Source: an uncultured Acidobacteriota bacterium (GTDB lineage Bacteria; Acidobacteriota; Terriglobia; Bryobacterales; Bryobacteraceae). From it: a stretch of DNA of 64,000 bases. The stretch is from the NCBI GenBank assembly GCA_902826605.1, contig CADEFM010000015.1, forward strand, positions 62,001 to 126,000. The letters run 5' to 3'. Of this stretch, positions 8,818 through 16,702 are shown piece by piece (position 1 is the first letter of the stretch; each line of letters begins with the position of its first letter). The notes beneath the pieces are model-generated. The model did not search any database. It had not been told where the DNA came from and saw only the letters and a program-made list of their open reading frames with translations. A program made the position numbers and the translations under genes.

Positions 8818-9765
8818 TCACACCACGCAATTGAAAGGCACTTCCCCGCGGCGAAACCGCTCGATGTTAGCCGCCACCGCCTCAGCGATCTCACCATAAG
8901 AGCGGTCCGTGACGCCTCCGACGTGGGGTGTAGCGATCACGTTCGGGAGCGTCAGCAAAGGATCGCCGGGGGAAATCGGTTCCTTCCAATACACATCCAA
9001 ACCGGCGCCGGCTAAGTGCCCGCTCTCTAGCGCTGAATAAAGCGCGTCATAGTCCACGAGCGCGCCCCGCGCGGCGTTTACCAGATAAGCCCCGGGACGG
9101 AGCGCGCGTAAGGCATTCGCATCGATCATCCCCTTCGTTTCGCGTGACAGCCGGGCGCATAAAATCAGCACGTCGGTTTGGGCCAGGCAGGAATCGCGGT
9201 CCTCCGTCGAATAGCACGCGTCGAGCCCGAACTCAGCCACTTTAGGGGCATGTGGGTCGCGCGTAATCCCCACCAGGCGCACATCGAAAGCGCGCAGACG
9301 CCGTGCCACCGCCTTGGCGATCGAGCCCAGACCATAGAGACATACAGTCCGCGAGGCGAGCATCCGTCCGATGGGAGCGCCCAAACGGCCCGCCCGTATA
9401 TTCGCCTGGGCCTCAGGCAGGTCCCGCAAGAGAGCGATCGTCAATAGGATTACAAGTTCAGCCACGGAATCGGCGTTACCGCCTGTTGCGGGTACGTTTG
9501 CCACTTTGATTCCGCGCTGCTCGGCGGCAGCCAGGTCGACGCCTTCCAGCCCCGCGCCCCACTGTTGGATCAAGCGAAAGCGGCCTGTGTCCATGACCGT
9601 GGAATCAAGACGAGACATCAGCGGAATCACGACATCCACGCCATCTAAAGCCATGCGGATGCCGTCCGAGGGACAAACCACGATTTCATCCCTTGGTGGG
9701 CCGAGCCTTTGCTTCAAGTGCTGGCTGGCTGCTGGAAACGTATCGCCGCAGAATAGGATTCGCAT
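8818..9765 (-). CDS. D-isomer-specific 2-hydroxyacid dehydrogenase
   Basis: 315-residue NAD(P)-dependent dehydrogenase of the phosphoglycerate/lactate/glyoxylate reductase superfamily. The Rossmann fingerprint is GLGSIAKAVA (Gly145-x-Gly147). The catalytic triad is present: Arg233 in NAARGALVD, Glu262 in WKEP and His281 in ATPHVGG. A single substrate/cofactor pair of domains fills the whole length and there is no ACT domain, so serine biosynthesis (SerA) is unlikely. It is convergent with the alpha/beta hydrolase and divergent from the Tat amidohydrolase; the 108-bp divergent spacer should hold both promoters. Confidence 0.86.
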   Translation of the reverse strand: MRILFCGDTFPAASQHLKQRLGPPRDEIVVCPSDGIRMALDGVDVVIPLMSRLDSTVMDTGRFRLIQQWGAGLEGVDLAAAEQRGIKVANVPATGGNADSVAELVILLTIALLRDLPEAQANIRAGRLGAPIGRMLASRTVCLYGLGSIAKAVARRLRAFDVRLVGITRDPHAPKVAEFGLDACYSTEDRDSCLAQTDVLILCARLSRETKGMIDANALRALRPGAYLVNAARGALVDYDALYSALESGHLAGAGLDVYWKEPISPGDPLLTLPNVIATPHVGGVTDRSYGEIAEAVAANIERFRRGEVPFNCVV

Positions 9766-9873
9766 GTTTGGTGCGGTTCTTTTACTAAAGTGTACTCAAC
9801 CTCGCCATGCACGCTCCGCTAGCGATAATGGGTCACTGTCCCCTATTTTTCCCAGGCCGCAAGGAGGATCCCC

Positions 9874-10983
9874 ATGAACGATTCACCACCGATAGCACGC
9901 CGCGATTTCTTCAAGACTGGCGCTGCCGCGGCTGCCGGGATCGCCATGCTGAGGGGTCGCCCCGCGTCTGCGCAGGCTACATCGCCCAAGAGTATTCCAT
10001 GGTGGGCGGCGCGTCCGGGTAAGGGAGGAGTGGGTAAACCGGCAGCGATTGACATGCACGCGCACTGGTCCCCGCTGGCGTATAACAAAGCCCTGGCCGA
10101 TCTTGGACAGCCTGTCGCCAATCCCTATCCGCTCGATAACGATTTCGACAAGCGCCGTCAGTGGATGGACGACCATGGCGACCTCATGCATTGTCTGACG
10201 CTCTCCGGCGGCATGCCATGGCAAAGAACTTCAGCGCAGGAGGGCGCGCATCTCGCGCAAGTCATCAATGACGCCGGCATTCAAGTTCACCAGAAATATC
10301 CCGACCGTTTTGTCACCAGTATTGAGCTGCCGATCCGCGACTACGAACTTGCTTTAAAGGAACTGAGCCGCGTCGCCGGACAGCCCGGCGTGCGGGCCGT
10401 CCACCTGCCGGATTCCATCGAAAAGCGCGACTATATTTTCGATCCAGGTTTTGCGCCGATTCTCGCGCGCATTCAGGAACTGAACTATCCCATCATCTTT
10501 CATCAACTGGATGGTGTGGCCAACAACTATGGCGGCAGCCGAACGGTCGGGCCGCCTCCCCTCGCCGCTGGTATCGACGCCCCCATCGAACACACCTTTC
10601 TGGCAAGTAAGTTCATTTACACCGGCACGCTCGACAAGTATCCGAACCTGCAAATCGTCCTGCCGCATGCCGGCGGCGCGTTCCCCTACCTGGCAGGCCG
10701 CGTCGAACATTTCCTGTTTCACATGAATGATCACGGAACCTCGCTCAAGCTTCCGTTCCGTGATTATTTACGGCGGTTCCATTACGACTATTTGATTTAT
10801 TATCCGGAGGCGTTCCGTTTTCTCATGGGCTTGGTCGGATCGGACCGGATTGTCGTGGGCACGGACAACTTCGCCGCCAAGGATGTCGAATATCCGTCGG
10901 CGGTCCTGGATCAGTTCAAGCTCCCGGCCGCCGACCGCGATCGCATCCTAAAGGGAAACGCGATGCGGCTGCTTCATCTCTAG
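9874..10983 (+). CDS. Tat-exported amidohydrolase-2 family protein (ACMSD-like)
   Basis: 369-residue amidohydrolase of the aminocarboxymuconate-semialdehyde decarboxylase / o-pyrocatechuate decarboxylase group. The twin-arginine signal is RRDFFKTGAAAAAGIAM. Metal ligands are His62-x-His64 in IDMHAHW, then HQLDG, LPHAGGAFPY and Asp in VVGTDNF. ACMSD-like enzymes decarboxylate or hydrolyse aromatic or muconic intermediates; the periplasmic targeting is less usual. Very strong ribosome site AAGGAGGATCCCC before the ATG. Together with the ring-cleaving dioxygenase about 8 kb upstream it hints at aromatic-compound turnover, but no operon links them. Confidence 0.85.
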   Translation: MNDSPPIARRDFFKTGAAAAAGIAMLRGRPASAQATSPKSIPWWAARPGKGGVGKPAAIDMHAHWSPLAYNKALADLGQPVANPYPLDNDFDKRRQWMDDHGDLMHCLTLSGGMPWQRTSAQEGAHLAQVINDAGIQVHQKYPDRFVTSIELPIRDYELALKELSRVAGQPGVRAVHLPDSIEKRDYIFDPGFAPILARIQELNYPIIFHQLDGVANNYGGSRTVGPPPLAAGIDAPIEHTFLASKFIYTGTLDKYPNLQIVLPHAGGAFPYLAGRVEHFLFHMNDHGTSLKLPFRDYLRRFHYDYLIYYPEAFRFLMGLVGSDRIVVGTDNFAAKDVEYPSAVLDQFKLPAADRDRILKGNAMRLLHL

Positions 10984-10993
10984 CTGGCGGTGG

Positions 10994-11311
10994 TTACACC
11001 CCGTATTTCTTGGCAACCTTGCCAATCGCCGGACCTGCCTTGGCGAGATCCTGCGGATTCATGACCGGCCGCAATGAGATACTTGCGTTGAACGCGAGAA
11101 ACCAGGGCTCGGCAATTGACGGAATTTGCGAGGTGTCCTTCATGTCGAAAACGATGGACCCCGAGCGCTGGCCGTTATCGTCCGCCAGGAAATAGGCTGC
11201 TTCCGGTTTGAGATCGGCCAGTATCCCCTCGATCGTGGAACCTAAGGTTCCAGCCTTGGCGGCGGCATTTCCGGCCTCCACGGGAATCGATACTCTCAGT
11301 AACATTCGCAT
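10994..11311 (-). CDS. Conserved hypothetical protein, 105 aa
   Basis: Small soluble protein (MRMLLRVSIPVEAGNAAAK...), without signal peptide or membrane segment. It looks like a compact alpha/beta ferredoxin-like monomer: beta (LLRVSIPV), helix (STIEGILADLKPEAA), beta (AYFLADD), beta (GSIVFDM). I do not recognise a precise family; DUF3303-like small dimeric alpha/beta-barrel proteins are possible. It has its own extended -10 promoter and AAAGGAG ribosome site, so it is a real transcribed gene. It converges with the ACMSD-like amidohydrolase. Confidence 0.7.
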   Translation of the reverse strand: MRMLLRVSIPVEAGNAAAKAGTLGSTIEGILADLKPEAAYFLADDNGQRSGSIVFDMKDTSQIPSIAEPWFLAFNASISLRPVMNPQDLAKAGPAIGKVAKKYGV

Positions 11312-11359
11312 ATGGGTTCACTCCTTTGAAGAAAGCCGGCGCAAGACCGCCGACGCATG

Positions 11360-11381
11360 ATTATACACAACCCTTATAAGG
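11360..11381 (-). promoter_or_regulatory. Extended -10 promoter with 10-bp palindrome, upstream of the 105-aa gene
   Basis: On the minus strand the spacer reads TGTGTATAAT, a perfect TATAAT with an extended TGn element (TATAAT at 11360-11365). The -35 region is poor. The spacer contains the perfect palindrome CCTTATAAGG (11372-11381), a plausible operator that would overlap RNA polymerase. The gene start is about 50 bases downstream. Confidence 0.55.
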
Positions 11382-11457
11382 ACGGCCTTCGTTTGCGTGA
11401 AGCCGCGCCAGACTGGCTGTACGCGTGCCCCTACTCGGGTGAAGGGACATCGGTTCA

Positions 11458-11829
11458 ATGAAAAAACTATTAGCGCTATTGTTGTTAGCCGGAGGGTCGG
11501 CATTCGGGCAAATATCCGTAGGAATCAACCTTGGCTCGCCTCCTCCGCCACGGGTGCTTAGAATGCGCCCGGCCAATCCGGGAGCCGGCTATTCATGGAT
11601 AGATGGCTACTGGTATCCATCCAACAATCGTTATGTATGGCATGGCGGATACTACACCAGGCTGCCGTATGCGGGCGCGTCGTGGGTAAGCCCTCGCTAT
11701 GACGGACAACAATTTTATGACGGGTATTGGTCCGGCGGAAACCGCCAGTTTCGACATGATCATCGCTGGGATAACGACAGAAGGAACCGGGATTATAACC
11801 GGAACTCAAACCGCGGAAACCGGCGTTAG
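11458..11829 (+). CDS. Secreted WxxGxW-repeat protein
   Basis: 123 residues: signal peptide (MKKLLALLLLAGGSAFG), a short Pro-rich stretch, then a tandem of aromatic Gly motifs (WIDGYW, VWHGGYY) characteristic of YXWGXW/WxxGxW repeat proteins. An Arg/Asn/Asp-rich tail follows (DNDRRNRDYNRNSNRGNRR). Family members are small periplasmic or surface proteins of unknown function found in Acidobacteria and Proteobacteria. The ATG at 11458 follows GAAGGGA. The tail is compositionally biased and probably disordered. Monocistronic. Confidence 0.75.
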   Translation: MKKLLALLLLAGGSAFGQISVGINLGSPPPPRVLRMRPANPGAGYSWIDGYWYPSNNRYVWHGGYYTRLPYAGASWVSPRYDGQQFYDGYWSGGNRQFRHDHRWDNDRRNRDYNRNSNRGNRR

Positions 11830-11960
11830 ACCAGGATGCGGACTAAGATCCGCGGATTGACCATATCGCGTCAAATGACCAAGCACCGCCGGATTCTTGC
11901 TGCTTCCGGCGGCCTGGGTACTGACGACGGCGTATGCGGCAACCCGGCCCGCCGCTGCGA

Positions 11961-12001
11961 TTGACGGCTGCCGAATCCCCGTGTACTATTTGAATGTGTA
12001 C
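11961..12001 (+). promoter_or_regulatory. Promoter and probable autoregulatory site of the toxin-antitoxin operon
   Basis: TTGACG (11961-11966), a 17-bp spacer and TACTAT (11984-11989) form a good sigma-70 promoter. Two copies of GTGTAC (11981-11986 and 11996-12001), one overlapping the -10 and one just downstream, are well placed to be half-sites for the ribbon-helix-helix antitoxin, which in this family represses its own promoter. The second copy is part of the palindrome TGTACA. Confidence 0.6.
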
Positions 12002-12018
12002 AGACACTGGAGCCTGCC

Positions 12019-12297
12019 ATGCCACGAGTAGCGGTAGAAAGTAACAATCGTATGTCCCTCCGCATTCCGGCCGAAGAGAAGGCGATCCTGGTGCGGGCGG
12101 CCGCGATCAAGCGCACAGATTTGACGGACTTCGTTCGGCAGCATAGCCTGGAAGCCGCCGAAGCTGTGATCCGCGAACAGGAGCACATCAAGTTGTCCGC
12201 GCGCGACAGCCTGCGGGTTCTGGATCTGCTGGAGAGGCCTCCGAAACCGAACGCCAAGCTGCTTGCCGCCGCGAAGGCCTTCATGAAACGGAAATGA
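12019..12297 (+). CDS. DUF1778 (TacA-type) antitoxin
   Basis: 92-residue antitoxin with an N-terminal ribbon-helix-helix (RMSLRIPAEEKAILVRAAAI) and the DUF1778 pattern DFVRQHSLEAAEAVI. The C-terminal part (residues 60-92) would wrap the toxin and block its acetyl-CoA site. TacA-type proteins neutralise GNAT toxins and, with the toxin, repress the operon. It ends in an ATGA overlap with the toxin gene, so translation is coupled. Ribosome site TGGAG about six bases upstream. Confidence 0.88.
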   Translation: MPRVAVESNNRMSLRIPAEEKAILVRAAAIKRTDLTDFVRQHSLEAAEAVIREQEHIKLSARDSLRVLDLLERPPKPNAKLLAAAKAFMKRK

Positions 12298-12818
12298 CCG
12301 TTCCTCCCTGGCGTGAGGAGCCGATCGGCCGGAAGCATGATCGCGAGACGTTTGACTGCGGCGAGGAGCCGTTGAATGAATTCCTCCGCCGGTATGCGCG
12401 CAAGAGTCACGAATTAGGCGGAGCGAAAACTTTCGTCGCCGTCGGCGCGGACGGCAAGACCATCCTCGGCTTTTACAGCCTGAGTCCGGCAACGATAGAG
12501 TATGCGCGCGTTTCTGAAGTGGTGAAGCGCGGATTGGGCCGCTACGACGTGCCAGGTTTCCGTTTGGCGCGTCTGGCGGTCGCTCTTTCGCATCAAGGAC
12601 AGGGACTGGGAGCGCAGCTCTTGCTAGCCGCCGGGAGTCGGTGCCTGCGCGCAGCCGAAGAAGTGGGCGGCGTAGTCCTGGCGATCGATGCCAAGAATCA
12701 GAGCGTGGCTGGATGGTACGCCCGTTACGGTGCGATCCCACTCGAGGACGCACCGCTGACCCTGTTGCTGCCGTTGAAGACAATCGCAGCAGCGTTGAAA
12801 GCGGCCGGGCAGAACTGA
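12294..12818 (+). CDS. GNAT-family toxin (TacT-type tRNA acetyltransferase)
   Basis: 174-residue acetyltransferase with the order typical of TacT toxins: the N-terminal FDCGEEPLNEFLRRYA motif, the GFYSLSP strand, the acetyl-CoA pyrophosphate loop HQGQGLGAQ, and a Tyr in GWYARYGA near the expected catalytic tyrosine. TacT toxins acetylate the amino group of aminoacyl-tRNAs and stop translation. All recognisable elements are intact. It follows the DUF1778 antitoxin with a four-base overlap, the usual type II organisation. Activity and tRNA specificity are not deducible. Confidence 0.87.
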   Translation: MTVPPWREEPIGRKHDRETFDCGEEPLNEFLRRYARKSHELGGAKTFVAVGADGKTILGFYSLSPATIEYARVSEVVKRGLGRYDVPGFRLARLAVALSHQGQGLGAQLLLAAGSRCLRAAEEVGGVVLAIDAKNQSVAGWYARYGAIPLEDAPLTLLLPLKTIAAALKAAGQN

Positions 12819-12883
12819 TTTTCGGGGTCGCCTACTGCGGATGAAAACGACTTCTCGTCGAAATTAAAGGCTGTCTTCTGCGG

Positions 12884-13909
12884 CTAACGGTGCTGTGACC
12901 AACTTGAAAATGACGTCGGATTTTCAGAACTCAATTGCTCTACCAGATAAGCGGCGTACCGCTGTCGCGCAGTTGCGGTTATGCCAAGCATGCGGAGCTC
13001 TTCATCATTCAAGTCGCCTATAGTTTTACGGCCCGCAACGTAATCTTTTGAGGCGCCTAAAGACGCCTCTCGAAGCTGGTCTGCCCATCCTTCGAGTTGC
13101 GGATCAGTGGCAATCATTCCACGGGCATTGAGTTCTGCGATAACACGCGCCGTGTATGCAAGAGCGATATCTCGCTCCACCCGCACGTCCCAGGAGTTGA
13201 GCATCCGTTTGCTCTGACGAACAAGAACGTTTTGCGCCAGCAGATCACGTCCCAGTAGGAAGTTCGTTCTGGGGAAGTGGGCAAGTGGTGTTAACTCAGC
13301 GTCTATTCTGAGGATCCACCGAAGCAATCGCAATTGCTCGCACCAAGTAACGACTTCGTTCTGTTGTTCTGTAGCCCATTGCCCGTCCGCTAAAAAGACC
13401 AGCGTCCTTTCAGCTGGTCCGATTTTGTCCCACAATCCTACCTTACGCAGAATGGCATTTTGAGTCTGCCTCATCACTACTTCCACTTCAAGACCCAATT
13501 CGGCGTACTGAAGGTAAATCTCGCTCGCCGCACGAGCCACCAGGGAGGCCAATATCAGTGCGCGTTCTCCAAGATAGTCCCGAACAGCTTGCGACATGTA
13601 AGCCGTTCCCTGAGGGGTGTATCTGTGACTCCCAGTCAGTGAGTAGCTAAGTAGTTCGTCTTGAATGCGGTTTGATCGATTGATGGTGAATCGCGTTAGA
13701 AGTGCGCTTCCGAAGATCGCTATATAGAAGCCAACAAGCCAAACGCCGCCCTTTGCACGAAGAGGAATGAGCCAAGAAAGAATATAAATCAAAATGCATA
13801 GGAGAAGAGCGCTTATCTGTAGCGCAAGGAGCCGGGCGCGTTTATCTTCTCCGCTGCGTCGTAAAGCAATCCAATACGATTTCCAGAATATTGGTCGCCA
13901 AATGGACAT
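12884..13909 (-). CDS. Membrane-anchored protein of unknown function (possibly DUF4272-like)
   Basis: 341 residues. Two membrane segments (about residues 28-47 and 53-75) are followed by a large cytosolic domain with an HFPRTNFLLGRDLL region. The Trp/Cys/Leu-rich stretch VVTWCEQLRLLRWILR and the following acidic part are reminiscent of DUF4272 proteins, but I would not insist. By eye the gene is clearly AT-richer (near 50% GC) than its surroundings, uses different codons, and sits between a toxin-antitoxin pair and a truncated metE-like stump. This suggests recent acquisition. It starts 12 bases after the stump's stop codon, so it may be read from the former metE promoter. Confidence 0.6.
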   Translation of the reverse strand: MSIWRPIFWKSYWIALRRSGEDKRARLLALQISALLLCILIYILSWLIPLRAKGGVWLVGFYIAIFGSALLTRFTINRSNRIQDELLSYSLTGSHRYTPQGTAYMSQAVRDYLGERALILASLVARAASEIYLQYAELGLEVEVVMRQTQNAILRKVGLWDKIGPAERTLVFLADGQWATEQQNEVVTWCEQLRLLRWILRIDAELTPLAHFPRTNFLLGRDLLAQNVLVRQSKRMLNSWDVRVERDIALAYTARVIAELNARGMIATDPQLEGWADQLREASLGASKDYVAGRKTIGDLNDEELRMLGITATARQRYAAYLVEQLSSENPTSFSSWSQHR

Positions 13910-13921
13910 CCGTTACCTAGA

Positions 13922-14068
13922 CTATTGGAACCCTCTCCTGTCCTGCGCGAACAGCAAGTCGACGGCATCCTGCGGGCGCGGCAGGCTGCCGACGTGCGTG
14001 GTCAGAATGCGATCCGAACTGCGCTGCAAGGCGTGTGATTTCTCCTTGAGTCCTACCGAGAATAGCAT
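13922..14068 (-). pseudogene. N-terminal stump of a MetE-like methyltransferase gene
   Basis: An open frame (ATG at 14068) encodes a short lead and then SSDRILTTHVGSLPRPQD and DLLFAQDRRG. This is the conserved N-terminus of cobalamin-independent methionine synthase C-domain-like (UROD/MetE-like) proteins, where the His of TTHVGSLPRP is a family landmark. Homology stops abruptly and the frame ends at 13922; the remaining 300 or so codons are absent from the window. The break coincides with the left edge of the AT-rich gene 12884-13909 on the same strand. The first 15 or so codons before the homology are a guess. Confidence 0.65.
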
Positions 14069-14116
14069 GGTCGCTTCAGCCGCTCTTTTCGCACGCCACA
14101 CGCTATCATTGAGCGT

Positions 14117-14743
14117 ATGGATCTCGATCCCCAATTCCTGATTCAGAGTGCGGACGAGCTCAGGGAGATGTACGGAACTCCGCTGGAGCGCTCCGTCCGC
14201 AAACAAATCGATCACCTCGACGAATATTGCCGGGCGTTCATCGCCGCTTCGTCATTTATCGTAGTCGGCACGCAAGGCGAAACGGCGGCGGATAACTCGC
14301 CGCGGGGCGACGTGCCGGGATTCGCGAAGGTGGCGGACGACCACACTCTGCTGATTCCGGATCGCCGCGGCAACAACCGCTTGGACAGCCTCAGCAATCT
14401 GATCCGCAACCCCCGCATCGGCCTGTTGTTCCTGGTGCCGGGGGTGCATGAGACTTTTCGCGTGAACGGCGAGGCGGTACTGAGCCACGACCCCGCACTC
14501 ACGGCGCAGTTTGAGATGCAAGGCAACACTCCGCGCACTGTGATCGTGGTGACGGTGAAGGAAGCCTACGTTCATTGCAGCCGGGCGCTGGTGCGGGCGG
14601 ATCTGTGGAATCCCGCGAAGTTCGCGCAGGCCGGTTTGGTGCCCAGCATGGGAACCATGCTCGCGAAGCATACATCCGGCTTTGTGGAAGCGCAAGCCTT
14701 CGATGACGAAGCGAAGGTCCGGGTGCCGGTGACGCTGTACTAG
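14117..14743 (+). CDS. PPOX-type FMN flavoprotein (MSMEG_1061-like)
   Basis: 208-residue split-barrel flavoprotein of the pyridoxamine-5'-phosphate-oxidase superfamily. The pattern ASSFIVVGTQG...DNSPRGDVPGFAKV, LLIPDRRGNNRLDSLSNLI and NPRIGLLFLVPG matches the MSMEG_1061 family of FMN-dependent proteins. The C-terminal part VKEAYVHCSRALVRADLW is also typical. Function in the family is unknown; F420 or FMN-dependent reductase roles have been proposed for relatives. It is monocistronic and divergent from the metE stump. Confidence 0.82.
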   Translation: MDLDPQFLIQSADELREMYGTPLERSVRKQIDHLDEYCRAFIAASSFIVVGTQGETAADNSPRGDVPGFAKVADDHTLLIPDRRGNNRLDSLSNLIRNPRIGLLFLVPGVHETFRVNGEAVLSHDPALTAQFEMQGNTPRTVIVVTVKEAYVHCSRALVRADLWNPAKFAQAGLVPSMGTMLAKHTSGFVEAQAFDDEAKVRVPVTLY

Positions 14744-14865
14744 CCGCTAACTACAAAGAGAGGCGAGGGGACGATCAAGAGTGCTGGCCCAAGCGCTCAT
14801 CTCCCGCTCAGACACCCGCGCGCGGCCGGAAAGGCAAGCATCTCACCGTTCCGGTTTGAATCGTC

Positions 14866-15957
14866 TTAATCGACTTCGATCGGAACGGAGGGGAGTTTGC
14901 GGCGTCCGATGATGGCATGCACGTGATGCAGGCCCGGCCCAATTTCTTCGGGTAAATGAAAACTCACGTCGTAGCGCTGCGGGCGGGGGTCGCTGCACTT
15001 GAATTCCAGATCCGCTACGGAGCGGCCGCCCACAGTCACTTGTATTTCGTGAGGCCGCGCTACCTCTTCTATCGTCATCGTTACCGTGCGTGTGCCAGGC
15101 CGGCGGTGGATACCCAACAGCCTCGGCACCGAAGGTCCTGGCGGGATCACCCGGAGAGATACCGGCGGGCTTAGCGGTCGATCGAGCCACAGCAACTGGA
15201 CCGGCAACAGGCCGGTGGCTTCCAGCTCCGGCAGATCGGCATGAATCACCCGCACACCCGCGCGGTCCGGTTCGCCGATGGAGGTCACGGCGCCGAAGGA
15301 ACTGCCGATAGTGACTCGCAAGTGCTGCAATCCTGCATCCGGCGGAAGACTTTGCGCGCGGACGGCGATGGAGGCAAAGCGGCCGCGGCATGGTGCGACA
15401 GGCTCACTGGAATAGGCGTTGGTGATGCGAACGATGTTGCTATCCGCTGCCGGAACCGTGAGCGACGCGCTCCACCCGGGCGCGCGCTTGCGCCAGGTGG
15501 TCCAGCCGCCCTCTAGCGCAAGCACCTGCAAATCATGTGAGGCCGCGAACTCCAGCACATCGGCGCGCGTGTTTCCGCTGAAGCGCAGGCGTGCGAGTCC
15601 ACCCTGGCGAAGGCTGCGCTGGAGCCAGGGCCAAGCGTTAAATCCCGCGTCGAGGCTATAGATGAAATCGAAAGTCAGCCCGTCCAGCGCCGGCAACCCG
15701 CCATCTTCCGACACATGCACGCGCGCATTCGGAATGTCGGCGAGATTGTCCTTGGCTTGGGCGGCACGAATCGGGGAAGGATCCACGCCGTGAATTTCAA
15801 AAAAGTGCCGGCTCATGGGCCGCATCAGGCGTCCGGAGCCACAGCCGATTTCAAGCGCGCGCCATCCGCCGCGCTCCGCTGCGTTGACGTTGCGGAACGC
15901 GGCCTCCAGATCGTTCACGAGGTTGGTGGCCTGCCCCAGAAATTCGGCGTCGTCCAT
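14866..15957 (-). CDS. SAM-dependent methyltransferase with C-terminal beta domain
   Basis: 363 residues. A class I methyltransferase domain lies at about residues 10-150, with motif I ALEIGCGSGRL and post-I Asp in HGVDPSP. It is followed by two beta-sandwich-like modules (about 185-275 and 280-363) that look Ig-like. Methyl acceptor unknown. Its ATG overlaps the stop of the upstream SYLF gene (TAATG), so the two are translationally coupled. The two-module C-terminus is not typical for small-molecule methyltransferases and could bind a carbohydrate or protein partner. Confidence 0.75.
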   Translation of the reverse strand: MDDAEFLGQATNLVNDLEAAFRNVNAAERGGWRALEIGCGSGRLMRPMSRHFFEIHGVDPSPIRAAQAKDNLADIPNARVHVSEDGGLPALDGLTFDFIYSLDAGFNAWPWLQRSLRQGGLARLRFSGNTRADVLEFAASHDLQVLALEGGWTTWRKRAPGWSASLTVPAADSNIVRITNAYSSEPVAPCRGRFASIAVRAQSLPPDAGLQHLRVTIGSSFGAVTSIGEPDRAGVRVIHADLPELEATGLLPVQLLWLDRPLSPPVSLRVIPPGPSVPRLLGIHRRPGTRTVTMTIEEVARPHEIQVTVGGRSVADLEFKCSDPRPQRYDVSFHLPEEIGPGLHHVHAIIGRRKLPSVPIEVD

Positions 15958-16622
15958 TACTTGCGGCTGGAGTACCGGTCGAGCTCGCTCAATAACGTCG
16001 CAGCGCTCTTGGGCGCCGCTGTATTACCGGTCACGATTTCGCGATTCTTCAGAGACTTGCCGTAGAGTTCGGTGATCCCCTCCTCGTCTTCTCGCAGAGT
16101 CGCACCCGTCAAAGAAATACCGGCGAACAATCCTCGCGATTTCGACCAGGTGAGGATTTCCGCGGTCATGCGCGCGTCCGTTTCCGCCTGTGCGTTGCGT
16201 CCCACGGGACCCGCGGCCACGGTGGCGTCGCCTCCCAGAGTGAATCTCGTCGAGAGCAGACGGTCCATGCCTCGTTCATTCATGATGAGCATGAAGACGT
16301 CCATCTCCGAACCGCCGATTTGAAATCCCACGCTCCCGCCTTCAATGCGCACGGCCCCGGGAGCGGACCAACCCGTGCCCTGTTTCCTGCAAGAAACGAA
16401 GCCCTTCCCGTACTTGCCTCCAACGACGAACGCGGCTTTCTTCAGATCCGGCACGATCACGATGCATTCGGCCTTATTGAGGAGATCCTGCGGGATGGAC
16501 TTGTCGGGGATGTCCATTACTTCCTTGAGGGCCTTTGCCGCCTTTTGCAAACGCTTATCGGTGTCCGATGCGGCGGAAACGAGCGCTGCGCACGCCAATA
16601 ATGCGGCGATTCTTAACTTCAT
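15957..16622 (-). CDS. Secreted SYLF-domain (Ysc84-like) lipid-binding protein
   Basis: 221 residues with signal peptide (MKLRIAALLACAALVSAA) and a full SYLF domain: CIVIVPDLKKAAFVVGGKYGKG, GAVRIEGGSVGFQIGGSEMD and RFTLGGDATVAAGPVGR. SYLF domains bind phosphoinositides in eukaryotes; bacterial secreted versions are probably envelope lipid-associated. A close paralogue lies at 51786-52475. I chose the ATG at 16622 because AAGGAGG sits seven bases before it; a TTG two codons earlier would be too close to that site. Confidence 0.85.
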   Translation of the reverse strand: MKLRIAALLACAALVSAASDTDKRLQKAAKALKEVMDIPDKSIPQDLLNKAECIVIVPDLKKAAFVVGGKYGKGFVSCRKQGTGWSAPGAVRIEGGSVGFQIGGSEMDVFMLIMNERGMDRLLSTRFTLGGDATVAAGPVGRNAQAETDARMTAEILTWSKSRGLFAGISLTGATLREDEEGITELYGKSLKNREIVTGNTAAPKSAATLLSELDRYSSRK

Positions 16623-16702
16623 GAACAAGCCTCCTTAAGTTGCTATCGTACTAAAATCCACCTGGACAGACGCGTTGCGCGACCCGGGCGTTGCGCGATG
16701 CT

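Noticed and set aside
13922..14215. A 97-residue ORF covering the metE stump
   Set aside because: Only the last 48 codons have homology; the first half is an antisense shadow of the PPOX flavoprotein gene.
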